A stretch of DNA of 64,000 nt from Adineta vaga (taxonomy: Eukaryota; Rotifera), in contig CP075495.1 in the NCBI GenBank assembly GCA_021613535.1, positions 6,014,001 through 6,078,000 of the forward strand. Direction: 5' to 3'. The number at the start of each line of letters is the position of its first letter. The stretch's first letter is position 1. The position numbers were made by a program, and so were the translations under genes. Shown one piece after another: positions 35,715 to 48,109 of this stretch. The notes beneath the pieces are model-generated. The model did not search any database. It was given only the letters and a program-made list of their open reading frames with translations, and was not told the DNA's origin.

Positions 35715-37415
35715 TTATGTAATTGAATCCCAATCAAATGCTTCTTCTTCGACAACAATTGGCAGAGGAGAAAACTAAAAGATTTAAATTAAGGATTTTC
35801 GGCATAAAGAATAGAGGAATTACATTGTGAGTTGTTTCTAATACTGTTCGATTCGATACTATGGGTAAACGATTGAATGGTATTGGTTCATCTATAAAAG
35901 ATGATAGTTAATTATTCTAATATGTCATTTGGCTATGAGTTTTAAATAAAAGTTTTATGTTTCTATTTAAACATAAAAAGAATTTTGAAAAGATGACCTA
36001 CGTGAGATTTTATTTGTTGTTAAATTAGTAACACCCGTATAATCAAAAAACGATGAGATCGATGAAGCTAAATTAAGAACTTTATCTCGATCTTGTTGTT
36101 GCAATGTTGAACTTGTTCGATAATTATCTGAAATATTCCATAAAAAACCTGATCGTATTCAAACATATTATTCGTACCACAGTAAGGCTTAACATCGACA
36201 TCATGCCAATTAATTTCACTATGGGATGCTAATTTAAAACTATCAAAGAGAAGATTAGATTCACCATGAGGTAAAAAATCATAATTCCAAGTATTTGTAG
36301 TAGGACTATTTGTGGATGGTGAATCTATAAAAATCTATAAGACATCGTTTTAAATTTTTAACAGAATATATACCTGATGATGGAATCCAAGAATTCGATG
36401 GTGCATCAAGAATTTGTTCACGAAATCGTCGAAATGAAGCCGTTAAATCAATATTAAAATCATCGCATGATAATAATTTTGTCTAAATAAAAAAATCAAA
36501 GGAGATAGATCTTCTTCTTCTTTATTTTCATGTCTATTCTTACATTAGCAATAACAGACTGGTCGTATCTGATTCATCAGCTGATGAGGATTGTCCACCA
36601 ACACTATTAACATCACCGTAGATCACAGGATTTTGATATGAATAAACACCATTTGGTTGTAACTGATGATTATACGGCGAAGAAGATAGAATATCATTAG
36701 ATGCTTGTATTGAATCAAACTAATACGAAGAAAATTAATTAGAAAGATTCTTTCTTTTCCCTTATCTATTCATACTCTTCGTCGACGAGCATTGATTTGA
36801 GTGACTTGTATCAGATTCATCGAGTGCCCAATAAGAACCCTAATATGTAAAATTAAATAAGACGAAACAAACGGTTATGTAAATAGTTTTACTTTGCCAG
36901 GATCATCTGAACTTCTTTGAAGTCGTTTAAAACATCTATTTAAAGATAAATTATGTCGAATTGAATTCTAAAATGATAATGATTATGTTTCAAATTTACT
37001 AAACAAATCTCTATCGAACCTTCCATTTAGGTGGTGCTGTTCGAAAATATGGATATGATTCTAAAATCCATTGATAAATTTCATTCAATGTCATTCTTTG
37101 CATATCACCATTTAATATTGCTTGTCGAATTAACGTTACATAACTGTATGGAGGTTTAACATGTACTGTTGATGTTGGTAATTCAACATCGTTTGCTTCT
37201 ACTTTATATTGAATATTTGCTATGGTCGATGACGTTGTTGGTAATGATGTTGAATCTGGTGATGGCTGTTTCGGAGATGTTGTTGATGGTGTTGAATTTT
37301 CTCCTATCTGCATTTTTGGTAACCAATCCATAGATGTTAAACTACTATCTAATGGTACACCATTTGTTGTTCTACCTATTCCTTTCTTTTTACTTGATGA
37401 TTTTCGGACAAGCAT
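35715..37415 (-). CDS. Forkhead transcription factor, FoxJ2/FoxJ3 type
   Basis: Nuclear DNA-binding regulator. The start is at 37415 ([12 protein letters not shown]). It has the FoxJ2/3 N-terminal signature [12 protein letters not shown]. The forkhead domain begins [15 protein letters not shown], then [18 protein letters not shown] and PPKWK. A splice follows into [17 protein letters not shown] with DDPGK, then [10 protein letters not shown], the recognition helix and wing of the forkhead fold. C-terminal exons contain [20 protein letters not shown] and [19 protein letters not shown], resembling conserved FoxJ2/3 tail motifs. It ends [13 protein letters not shown] at 35715. Two exon joins are awkward. 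At about 36720 the frame is kept only with an internal acceptor about 16 nt downstream, and at about 36480-36545 I found no join that keeps frame. The ARL14EP gene lies about 200 bp upstream on the same strand. Confidence 0.9.
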
Positions 37416-37620
37416 CTCTTGTTATTAAATTGTTGTTTCTTTTTATTCTAGAAAACAAAAGAAAGACATCAGATGATAATCAATTGAAGTAATTCAACTA
37501 GGAACTATTTTGTTATATATGAACCAAAGAAAAAACATAGACACAAACATATGTTCGACCAATTTATGATATGTACAAACAAACAAACAAAAAAGCATAG
37601 TAATAAACTTTTATTAGTGA

Positions 37621-38720
37621 TCAGGATTGCACTATTTCTTTATTCGTGCCATATAAACGATACTCATAAGTATATGTTCGAAGATTTCCTAATAAAAAAA
37701 GAACAAAACAAATCGTTATTAAACTTACGTACAAATCAATGTGTACATATACATACGACATTCGAGACCGCATTTTGATGACTGACATGATGTACAAGGG
37801 AGGAAACAACCAGAACATGATAAACGATTACAATCACATCGATCAGTTTGATCAGAAACAAGAAGACCTGAGTCAGTATATAATGGTTTAATTGAACTAA
37901 AATTTTAAATATATATAGAAAACGTTCGATAGATGACGCTTTTACTAAGTCAAAAGTTACTATGAATATTGTCTTTCTCGAATTTAATATCAATACGAAA
38001 CATCTTATAGTAATGAGAGAATTCTCGTTCAATGTTTACTAATATATTATTTCATAAACAAAAGAAGGTTAGCACTGTAATAAGTATAATGGTTTAACTA
38101 ATACCTTCTTTATGAATTGTAAGAACTCATATAACATATATACTACGACGATAGAATGAATGATATTTACTTTATGTCTTTTTCTTATCATATGTCTACT
38201 AACAAATACGACATATTTTTCGATGTATGTAATCATTCTGTGTATTTTTACTATAGAATTCGACATTTTTTTGTGATAAAATTCTACAACTTAATTTATT
38301 CATACTTTGGTTTGTCTTGTGTCGATGGTTCTCGAGTTTTCAAACGTCTTGATGGAACATTAGCTACGTTGACTAAATTTTTTGGACCTGGATTGACAAA
38401 TCCAAGATCTTGAAGTGCTCTATCCTACATAATGGACATGGTTGTATTCTATTTTAAATTATTAACTTCTTACTGTTCGTCTTGCTGGTTTACGTTTTTT
38501 TGATGATGTTTTTTGAACAGAAGAATATGATCCATTAGTTGCAGGTATCGATGAAATATGGGAACGACGTAATGAAGAAACTACTGTTGACGTTGATGTT
38601 ATATGTAAAGTTTCATTCGTTGATGGCTGCAAATTGAACAATGCATTTTAAAAAAATTAAAAAAAGATTTCTACCAACCGAATCCAACATATCGAAAATA
38701 TTATTATTTTGCTCATCCAT
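37621..38720 (-). CDS. ARL14EP: ARL14 effector protein (ARL14EP)-domain protein
   Basis: Five small exons (38679-38720, 38474-38626, 38306-38424, 37757-37896, 37621-37688) join in frame to give 173 residues. The start is MDEQNNNIFDMLDS. Exon 3 has RALQDLGFVNPGPKNL, matching the ALRSLQFTNPG-like segment of ARL14EP. Exon 4 has KPLYTDSGLLVSDQTDRCDC, followed by eight cysteines spaced C-X-C-X4-C-X2-C-X3-C-X2-C-X4-C-X3-C, which as I recall is the spacing in human ARL14EP. It ends NLRTYTYEYRLYGTNKEIVQ. Human ARL14EP is described as an effector linking the GTPase ARL14 to myosin and as a chromatin-factor partner; which role applies here is unknown. The 409-nt intron between exons 3 and 4 hides the gene from simple open-frame scans. 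It stops about 200 bp before the FoxJ2/3 start on the same strand. Confidence 0.87.
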
Positions 38721-41251
38721 CGTTCGAGCAACGATGAAAAGTATTTCGATCTAAAATAATTCTCTTTTTTCTTCTAAAATCAAGCATTATTTTCATTTTA
38801 TTTATGTTAAAAAAAACTAACATAAGAGACGGAAACGTGAATATGAATAATAAATATCGACCATTTTTTGCACAGTAAAATATATAATTGTTGCCATTGG
38901 ACCCCCATCCTTGAAAAACAGCAGTTAAAAGAAGACGAGGAAAAAATAAAAGAAAGAATAAAAAATTTAAAAAAAATTCTCGTTCTCAAGTATCATCATT
39001 AGTTATTTACTGATCATTTGTTTAAGAAGTAACCAACCAAAAAACTATCGTTAAAATCTATAATAAATATTGATTTCTTCAATGAACAAACGAAACGATG
39101 ATTTTAACCAACCTATGCAAAGCATGATAAAATTATCAAACAAATATCCAGCAGAAGCATTGCTAGTGACATCTTTCATTGTCAAAAAGGAAGTAGTTTA
39201 GTTTTTAAGATCTATCGTATTTGAATTCTAAATGATCTCACTTTCACTTGATAAAAATACATTACATTCATACATCGTGAACAGATAGTATATCTCAAAT
39301 TTCACTAGTATACGCACGCTTGCAAAAAGACATCTACGCAGTGAACTAGTTTTCATTGATTATAATAGAGTAGAAGAGTATAATATAGCATTCGAACTTG
39401 AAATATGACTTTTCTTTTCGTCTTGTTCTCAAACCAGAAAAAGAAATATGATAGACATGAAAGTCATAGTTTCGAGTTCGTTTCAGTTCTCATGTGTGAA
39501 AAAGCCTTCAGTAAAAGATAAGAAGAATATTCGAAGAGCAAAGTGCAGCATATTATTCTATACTTATTAAGAAAATTATCAATTATTATGAACTTCAATA
39601 TTATCTTTTCTGTTATCTGCCGGCGCGATATGAGTCAACAATCTTTTGACTAATATAAAGATATTGAAACAGAGCAACACTTCCATGAAAGATTTATTCA
39701 TTTCTTATTTTTAAAATACAGTTGAATAATTTCAATAAAAACACAAATAAGTGAACAAAAATCTAATTGATGTGCATTGTATTAAAACGAAACGAATCTT
39801 TTTCCATAATTGAACACAGATTTTTGCAAATAGATAAAACAATTGCTGGACGAAATATAATTATAATGGACAATGAACTATCATTTCTTCTCATTTTGAT
39901 ATTGAAACTATAGCTAAACAATCAAATGTATTTCGTGGTGGATGTTCTTTTCATGACTATTCAATCTACATCATATTTTAGAAATAACTCTTCGAAAAAA
40001 TAACAACACGCACATCACAACTATAACTATTTATTTATAATTATAAATTTAGACAGGCAATATCTCGTCAATGTCGTTGCTTTTCTTTCAACACAGATCG
40101 CTCTATGGAGAATAGTGCAGATGAGAAGCACATACGGGTTAACGTAGTGCATTTTTTCTTTTCCTCCATGCTTTTTGCCTCTCGTCTATTATCTTCGTCT
40201 AGAATATGGTCGAATGATGTATGACTAAGAAATCCTTCTAGGTTTTTTGTCAGTTATTTCACAATAATAAAATATTGCAGTCCTTGATTATAAATCAATA
40301 GGCGTTTATCAAAATATACAAATTTTGGTACATTAAATCGGTGAGAAAAATTGTAGTCAAATTCTGGATGATGAATGTGAGAATTTTTCCTATATGAATT
40401 ATTTTGATTGTTCTTAGTTGAAATAGTAATATAAAAATGATTGAAACATTTTTACTGTTTAGGATGTTGTGCACTTAATAAGGGCGAAAAAACATCATCG
40501 GACATAGAAACATTTTTTTTCCTGTCATCTATTATTCGTTCTTACGATGTAAAACAGGAAAGAAAGAAAAAGTCAACAACAGACCGTGTAGCATGATTGT
40601 TATTTATACCCTATTTCTTTAATTTATCATATAGATTATATCGCTGAAAACTATTTTTAAACACTTGTTTGACCATTTTCTTTCAATTTGATTTTAGGAT
40701 TACTACTGATCGATTTATTATTGTAGAATAGGTATATCGAATGTAAATAAGAAATCAGTGAAAAATCACTTTGAACAGATGTTTCATTCTATCATCTATC
40801 AATGATATATTAAATCAATTCATTTTTATCCGCTAGCTGGCATTTTCTTTATATTTATATAAATACGATTGTATTCGTATTGTTTAGAGATTAAGACGAT
40901 AGAAAAAAGGCTACATGAAAATATAGCGATCAAGTTCACCCAAACATTTTTTCAGCTGACAGTTTAACTTCTTTTTATCGATGTCAAATGATGAAAATAA
41001 GTATACGACCGATAAAATGGTATCAAAACAAACATAAAAATACGTTCTTCCCTTTTCTATGCTGTGCTGTTCATATTTTAGGTGTATTTAGTTTTACTAT
41101 AGTAACGAGGATTGTGTAGTACAAAAGAAACGACGTGGGTCGCAGATACATTTTTTCGTTCTTTCTCATGTCGTTCTTTCTCATGTCGTTATCGATTAAC
41201 CTTGACTATAAAAGCATTTTCTCTTCTATCAGATATAAGACGTCCATAGAA
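38721..41251. other. Intergenic, no gene seen
   Basis: 2.5 kb between the ARL14EP gene (-) and the first nuclear receptor (+), which diverge from it. AT-rich with no convincing exon. In-frame ATGs at 41168 and 41186 could extend the first receptor, but the added residues (MSFFLMSLSINLDY) are not receptor-like. Confidence 0.6.
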
Positions 41252-43058
41252 ATGCCGAAAAAACCTATGAACTCCGTGCACAATGATTTTGAAATTACAA
41301 CTAATGATCGAAGTGAATTGAAACGTGTGTCATCAACAACGAAAAGAAACAAACAGTCCGGATCAACTGCAAAACGTTATAAATCGCTACTAATATGTGG
41401 TGTTTGTGAAGGTGATGCTCATGGTAAGTGAACAAATGAGATGAATTTGTACAAGAATATATCTTGATGTTTATTTCTAGGTTATAACTTTGATGCAATT
41501 ACCTGTGAATCATGTAAAGCATTCTTTCGTCGAAATGCATTGAGACCAATAGTAAACATTGAATGAAAGCTTATTTCTTTTTTATTTAATATTTATTTAG
41601 GAAAAATTGAAATGTCACGGAAATGGTCAGTGTAGTGTCAAACATAATATAAGAAAACGATGTAAAAAATGCCGTATGATGAAATGTATAGATATTGGTA
41701 AGAGAACAATGAAATTCATTTGTTAAATTATGCATAGAATATCATTATATTATACTAGGTATGCGAAAAGAATGGATTTTAACCGATAAAGAGTAAGTAT
41801 TGAAACAGTAAAGATGATTGAAATAGTATAATTAGTTAGGACTTATCTGTATTTCGAGTGCAGAATGCTGATTTGTTATCATCAATATTATCTTTATGTG
41901 AAGGAAAATATTTTCATGAAATTATGCAATTTTTCTAATTTTAAAAATGAAGAATCGATATGATGTTTATTCACTTCAGAAATATATAATAAATCGTGAT
42001 GCTCGGCTCACATCTTAATGAAAAAATAGTCTTCGAGAATGTTCTTATCAGTTTTCCTGCTCATGGTAATAAATATTCTATTTTTATTTATTTGACTTAC
42101 TTTCAGACGAGAAGAAAAACGCGCTAAAATAGAAGAAAACCGTCAACTCCGAGAAACTCAAGATAATCATCTAGAGCGATTTCCATCAATAAGGGTTAGT
42201 TTGTTTATCCAAAAGAAAAAATACATTTCAACTTAACCCATCATTCTATTACATTTCTAGTCAAACACTAGTGACAGTGATCTCTCATTAGATTTATCAC
42301 TCTCATTTGAACCAGAACTTTTAAATGAAATCGATTGGCTTATGATTCGATTCATTCAAGATTATTATGTTCAAGCTGTGAAACTCAATGAAATATCAGG
42401 TATTGCATTTTATCCTTTAACTCAACCGATTGAATCAACTGAAGAATTACTTCGTATTCCACTCTACATCTCTGCAATGCGACTCATTAATTATATCAAA
42501 CAGACAAATGAATTTCAACAATTAACAAGCAATGATCAACTTTATCTTATCAAATCAAATCTATTAACAACTTGTTTCTTCCATTCAATATTTATTTATG
42601 ATCCAAGAACTGATTGTTATCATGAAGAAAATACAACTGATCCATTATTTTCAGGAAAAGATTGGGTGAAAACATTCAATAAACATTTCCATATAGAAAT
42701 GAAACAATTAAGAAAGGATTTCATTGATATATTTCAATTAGATGATATTGTAATCAAATTATTTCTTTTAATTATCATATTTTCAACTCGAATACCATTG
42801 AATGAATGTCGAGAATACTCATCGGCATCTGTAATCAATAATTCATTAGATATATTCAAAGCACAAAGTATATTTGTAGATTTAGTTTATCGATATTGTA
42901 TAAATCAATATGGAACATCAAAAGGATGTACGATGTTTTCACGATACATACTCAAGTTAATGAAATTACAAGATTTAGTTGATGCTATTAAACATGGAAT
43001 CGATAATTATGTGAATATTGAACAAGTTTCGCCATTGATGAGAAGTCTTCTGGTATGA
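41252..43058 (+). CDS. Nuclear receptor A, NR1 group (DHR96/NR1J/NR1O-like)
   Basis: Exons 41252-41423, 41481-41551, 41601-41697, 41759-41792, 42107-42194 and 42261-43058. The DNA-binding domain starts CGVCEGDAHGYNFDAITCES and continues CKAFFRRNALRP. The P-box CESCKAFF is that of the DHR96/DAF-12/VDR group. The second finger has a five-residue D-box (CHGNGQC) and reads KRCKKCRMMKC, followed by GMRKEWILTD, the typical NR1J C-terminal extension. The ligand-binding domain has LINYIKQTNEFQQLTSNDQL-IK in helices 3-5 and YDPRTDCYHEENTTDP. It ends SPLMRSLLV: the AF-2 helix lacks the usual Glu. Such receptors act in the nucleus on small lipophilic ligands or xenobiotics (family knowledge). First of four tandem paralogues. 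Confidence 0.92.
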
Positions 43059-45611
43059 TTGTTATGGCATATAGTTAATGTTTCCACAGTCGTCGATTCA
43101 AGACAAATTCATATCAGATATGAATTTACTGAACGAACTTTTAGTCGAACGTTATTTATTGTTGTTGTTTTTTTCATAGATAAAACTGAAATAGAAACTT
43201 CGTGTTTTATTCGTTACATTTATTATATTTTATTGTAGAGCGTAGACGAACAGATTTATTGAAAGTAAAAAATAAAGATGTACATTTCCAAATAATCTTC
43301 TATCTAACTAATACTAAAAACTTAGTAAAGACTTTTTATAAATACTATCTGGCAATTCAATAAAGTACTACACAATGATGTTTTAATAACAACTAATCAA
43401 CATAGGAATTTCATTATCGTTCTTAGCATTGATAGAATCAACACGACAGAACTTTTGTTCTCCATCAATCAAGTCTTGTTCCATCAAATTTGATAACAGT
43501 CTATATTTATTATGTACGAGTTGTGAAAGAGTTTTGAAGAATTTTATTATTAAAATTACTATCTAAGTGAACAGAATCATTGGCACAAAAAACGGTATAA
43601 ATCTCTATGCGATGTTAATTGTTGAGAAATTGTAATATATGTGTATATAATTCAGAAAGAAGAACTCATTTAATTCGTTCTTACGTTTGAATTGTTGTAT
43701 TTTGTCGTAGGTATTATCTTCAAATGTACATCTACCCCTATCGACATGGTTAAGGATTACGGAATATCCTTTTCTCACAGTGTCATATCCTTATTCCTTG
43801 AAAAAAGAGGGCAAAAGTAATTAAATTTTCGTCCGAAGTATAGATTACTATACTCTATGAACGATAAATATTTTATAAAATCTCCTGCTGGAGAGTTCGA
43901 GAAATGAACATGTTCTTTTTTTCAGGAAGGCCTCAGAATTTAGAATTCTACAGTTGAACAAAACAAACCTCAGAAAAGTTTTAATATAAATTTGTTCAGG
44001 CTTTAATAAACTTTCATAATATCCTATATTTTCTTCATGAATATGAATGCACAGGTATTTCATTGCAACTATTATTGATGAATAGATGAAAACCTAGAGA
44101 AATTTATGGAGGTATTGCGTGTTAGAATACGTTTTGAAGAGAAATAATACTAATATAAGAATTGAACACTGAAATTTAGAGCGTGAAACGTATTCAATCA
44201 TTTTTCAATGATATAATCTCGGCTGTTAAAATATTTTTCTTGAATTTTGTTATTTGAGATTCTTTTCGTGTAAGCGTGATCGATGCCGATATATACGTGA
44301 AAATGTTCTATATTCTGGGAACAATTCATCAAACATTCTTAGTTTTGCATGTTGAAAGAAAAACCACTTCAAAATAATCTTTAAAAACAACGTCTCCAAG
44401 GATCAATAATATCACAGTCGATAGCTGTAGGTAGGTAAAAGCAGAAGATCTCTTCACGTGCATTTCGCTTTTAGAAAGTAGGCCGTAGATATACAGGTAA
44501 AAAATAAAAGCATAGTCAAGAAACATGTTTATCAATCGGAAATAAATTCTATTCTAACTTACAGACAGACAAACAGTTAACTTAGATTAAAAGAGAACGA
44601 GTTTTATCTTTTAAGACTTATCTATTTTGTCTTATATGACATTTTTAATATAAATGTCCTTTTCAGTTTCTCATAAACGTGTATCTGGAAAATTTTATAG
44701 TTTCATTGTAATTTATAAAAGGAATATATCTTGGCGACTTGCTTTATTATTCATTAATTCAATTTTTCAGTAATTCTCTTTGCTAATGTCGAAGAAATGG
44801 AAACAGGATATTTTTCTTGGAACTTCAGTTAACTGAGTCGTTTCTTCTCGGAAGTTCTATAATAGAATGTATCTCTGATGGTGAGGATAGTTCTCAAGTA
44901 CATCGAGAAATCACATCAAACATATCAATTTCGAAGCTATTCATCGAGTATTTATAATAAAGAAATTACATTATTGATGTGTTTGGTTATTTGAGAATTA
45001 GTCAGGTTTAGATATATATATTTTTACAAAACTATATTTATATCAACATATCAACATCACTATTTCTGTTTTCATTTAACTTATTTATATATCATAGATT
45101 ATGTTTCAATTATGCATGGAAATCTAATAGATTACACATAAGAAAATGGAAGTTTTCTTTTAATTAAAGATCTAAAACTAAGTTGTGACATGCCATAGGA
45201 GATGGACGGAACGATCTGCTCTACATCAAGAAGAATAGAACGTAGTCATGTCAATGTCGAAGATTGTATTAGTCATACGTTGTAGGAAAGGAAGAGAAAA
45301 AACATTCTTACTGGATGCCCTGTTCTCGAAATGCAGTGTTAGTTATCGAGACACCATTGAAGACTACTGCATTCTTTTCCTCCATCTGACGTGTCTTTTT
45401 TCTCTTTCTACTCAGATGTGTCATTATTGTGTATGCGTATGCATGTTTTTTTTAAATGTATATTCGACCTCTTTCGATAAGGTTCGAGAATAAATTTTAG
45501 TATAATTTCGACGAACTTTTTTATTATTGAGTATTCATTTTAGATCTGATGAATATCATCGTGCCTATTCAGAATTACTTCTGCTGAAAAGACAAGTAAA
45601 ACTGGAATAAA
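43059..45611. other. Intergenic between receptors A and B
   Basis: 2.5 kb, AT-rich. I found no receptor relic, exon or RNA gene. Confidence 0.55.
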
Positions 45612-48109
45612 ATGCGTACAGATACGGACAATCATCTATTAAATATTGGTTTTGATGATAATGATTACTCAAAGAATTCATCATATGATGCACCGAAAAA
45701 TGAAGATAAATCATTAATCAAACGTTCAAAACCAACATTAACCTGTATCGTTTGTGGAGATCATGCTTTTGGTAACAATGAAGATTTATTGTTTTCTAAT
45801 ATAATTTATTTTATCTTTTTATTAGGATACAATTTTGATGCTATATCATGTGAATCCTGTAAAGCATTTTTTCGTCGTAATGCATTACGTCCACCGGTAA
45901 TATTCATTTACTGATGTTCTTTTTCTAAAAGAAATATTTTAGTTATATCGATCAACACGAAAATTAAGTTCTTATCATCAAATGAAGGAACAGAAATAAA
46001 TGAGCTAGTATTTTCAAAAAGTTTCTTCCGCTATCGTCACACATATCTATGAATTGTAATTATGTTTATTTTGAAAAGATTATATATATATATATATATA
46101 TAATGATCTTTAGTCTAATTTCATATGCAACATTTATATCTACAAACGACTTCACCATTATAAACTTTGTTTTTTCCTCTATTTTCAATTGAATCTATCA
46201 AAGAAAATAGCGAAGATGCATTGAGCTAGGATATTTTCTTTACTGATTTCTAATGACATAATGTGAAGTGAAGAGAAAGATTGACATAAAAGTAACAGTT
46301 GTTCTGTTTACATCAGTTATGTAATGCATAGTTCTATGTCAAAATATCCATACTTAATCATAATTTGAAATCTTTTGAACATAATATTTCAGAATAACTA
46401 TTAATTCTTACAAAAGCGTGCTTAAGATCTTTACAACTATTTATAGTTACTCTCGCACATTGAATGTACTACCTTCTAATTTAATCTCTTCTTAATTGAT
46501 AGAAAATCTGTGAAAATGCATGACAATACAAAACATTCTTCGATCATAATTAAGTTTTTGATATAGAAATAGTGTTTTTTAGATCTTAGCTACTCGACTA
46601 ATTTCTAACTGTCTGTTATTGAAGCGACTTGCGCGTTACACATTAGCAAAATAAATACAGATTATTAATATATTGATAAGATCGTTGTTACTTTCATTTC
46701 GAAATTGAAAATAAAATTAATGCTTTGATTTTCATGCATAGAAACTTTCCGTTCACCAACAACATCGATTCAAATCAGTAATAAAATTTCTAACATATTT
46801 TTCTAATTGTAGTTTAGGAAATCAGATGAATTAACACTCAATGAACATTTGATTAGGTAGAAAAAGTTTTTATATTTCTCTATTTTAGGGTAAGCTTAAA
46901 TGCCGTGGTAATGGTCATTGTGAAGTAACCGTTGAAAAAAGAAAACGATGTAAAAAATGTCGATTAGACAAATGTTTTCAAAAGGGTAAATAGATAATTT
47001 GATTTTGACTGGTTTGTTTTTCAAAAACATTGGAATTTGTTTTTGATAGGTATGCGTAAAGAATGGATACTTTCTGAAGAAGAGTAAGTTTTATGGACGA
47101 GTATTAGATTGTATTTATTGACAGAATTTTCTCTAGAAAACATCATAAACGAAGTAAAATTGAAGAAAATCGTCGTCAAAAGGAGACAAATGAGAATGGT
47201 GTAGTTCGCCATCGACGAAATCTGAAATTAGTATGTTTTCTTTAACGAGAATAAGAATATTCTTTTGAAATAATCATTTCAATCATTTAGATTAAAGTTC
47301 AAAATACTTCACCTAAAGATGAATCTTCTAATCAAATACATGATGATGTTCCACCAATGACAGATATGGATTGGATCAAAATCGAACAAGTTCAAAATGC
47401 ATACAGTCAAGCTATTACATTGAATAAAGTCATCGGTGTTCCTCTATATCCCGCAATACAACCAATACGATCAACACTTGAACTTATTCGTATTCCAACT
47501 TATTTAGCATCGATTCGTCTTATCACATTTATCAAACATATACCTGAATGTGGTCTATTTCATCCTGATGATCGTGTCGTTCTTGTTAAATATAATTTAT
47601 TAGCAGTAGTTTTTATGCATTCTGTCCTATTGTATAATCCAATAGCCGACACATATCATGAACACAATACCGAAGATCCGATATTTCAAGGAACAGATTG
47701 GATCAAAATATTGGGCAAAGAATTTTATCATGAGTTAACAGACCTAGCAACAAAATTAATCGAAATAGTTGAATATGATCGTGTAATTATTAAAATATTT
47801 TTATTACTTATTCTTACAACAAAGGGATTTTGTGGCTATGATATTGTTCATGAACCATCGTTGAAAAACTTTTCCAGTGTCTTTAGTACTCAAAATGTTT
47901 ATCTAGATACACTATATCGATATTGTTTACATCACTATGGTGAAAAAACAACAGTTAATATATTTTCGCGTACAATTGGTCCATTAATGTCTATTCAACG
48001 ATTAGCTGTACATTTGAAAGACTTTGTACATGATCATGTTGATCCATCACAATTATCACCATTAATGCAAAGTGTTTTACAATTGACTGATTCCGATTCT
48101 CAAGATTAA
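45612..48109 (+). CDS. Nuclear receptor B, NR1 group (DHR96/NR1J/NR1O-like)
   Basis: Exons 45612-45771, 45826-45896, 46889-46985, 47050-47083, 47137-about 47230 and about 47291-48109. Zinc finger 1 is CIVCGDHAFGYNFDAISCES followed by CKAFFRRNALRPP. Finger 2 has the five-residue D-box CRGNGHC and KRCKKCRLDKC, then GMRKEWILSEE. The ligand-binding domain has LITFIKHIPECGLFHPDDRV-LVK and YNPIADTYHEHNTEDP, and ends QLSPLMQSVLQLTDSDSQD. The same exon positions as receptor A show they are tandem duplicates. The second intron is about 990 nt, far longer than its neighbours, and includes a TA microsatellite at about 46080-46102. Confidence 0.92.
46080..46102. repeat. (TA)n microsatellite
   Basis: About eleven TA units inside the long second intron of nuclear receptor B. 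Confidence 0.9.

Noticed and set aside
45248-45493. 81-codon frame just before nuclear receptor B
   Set aside because: No zinc-finger or receptor similarity and no splice link to 45612; probably chance.
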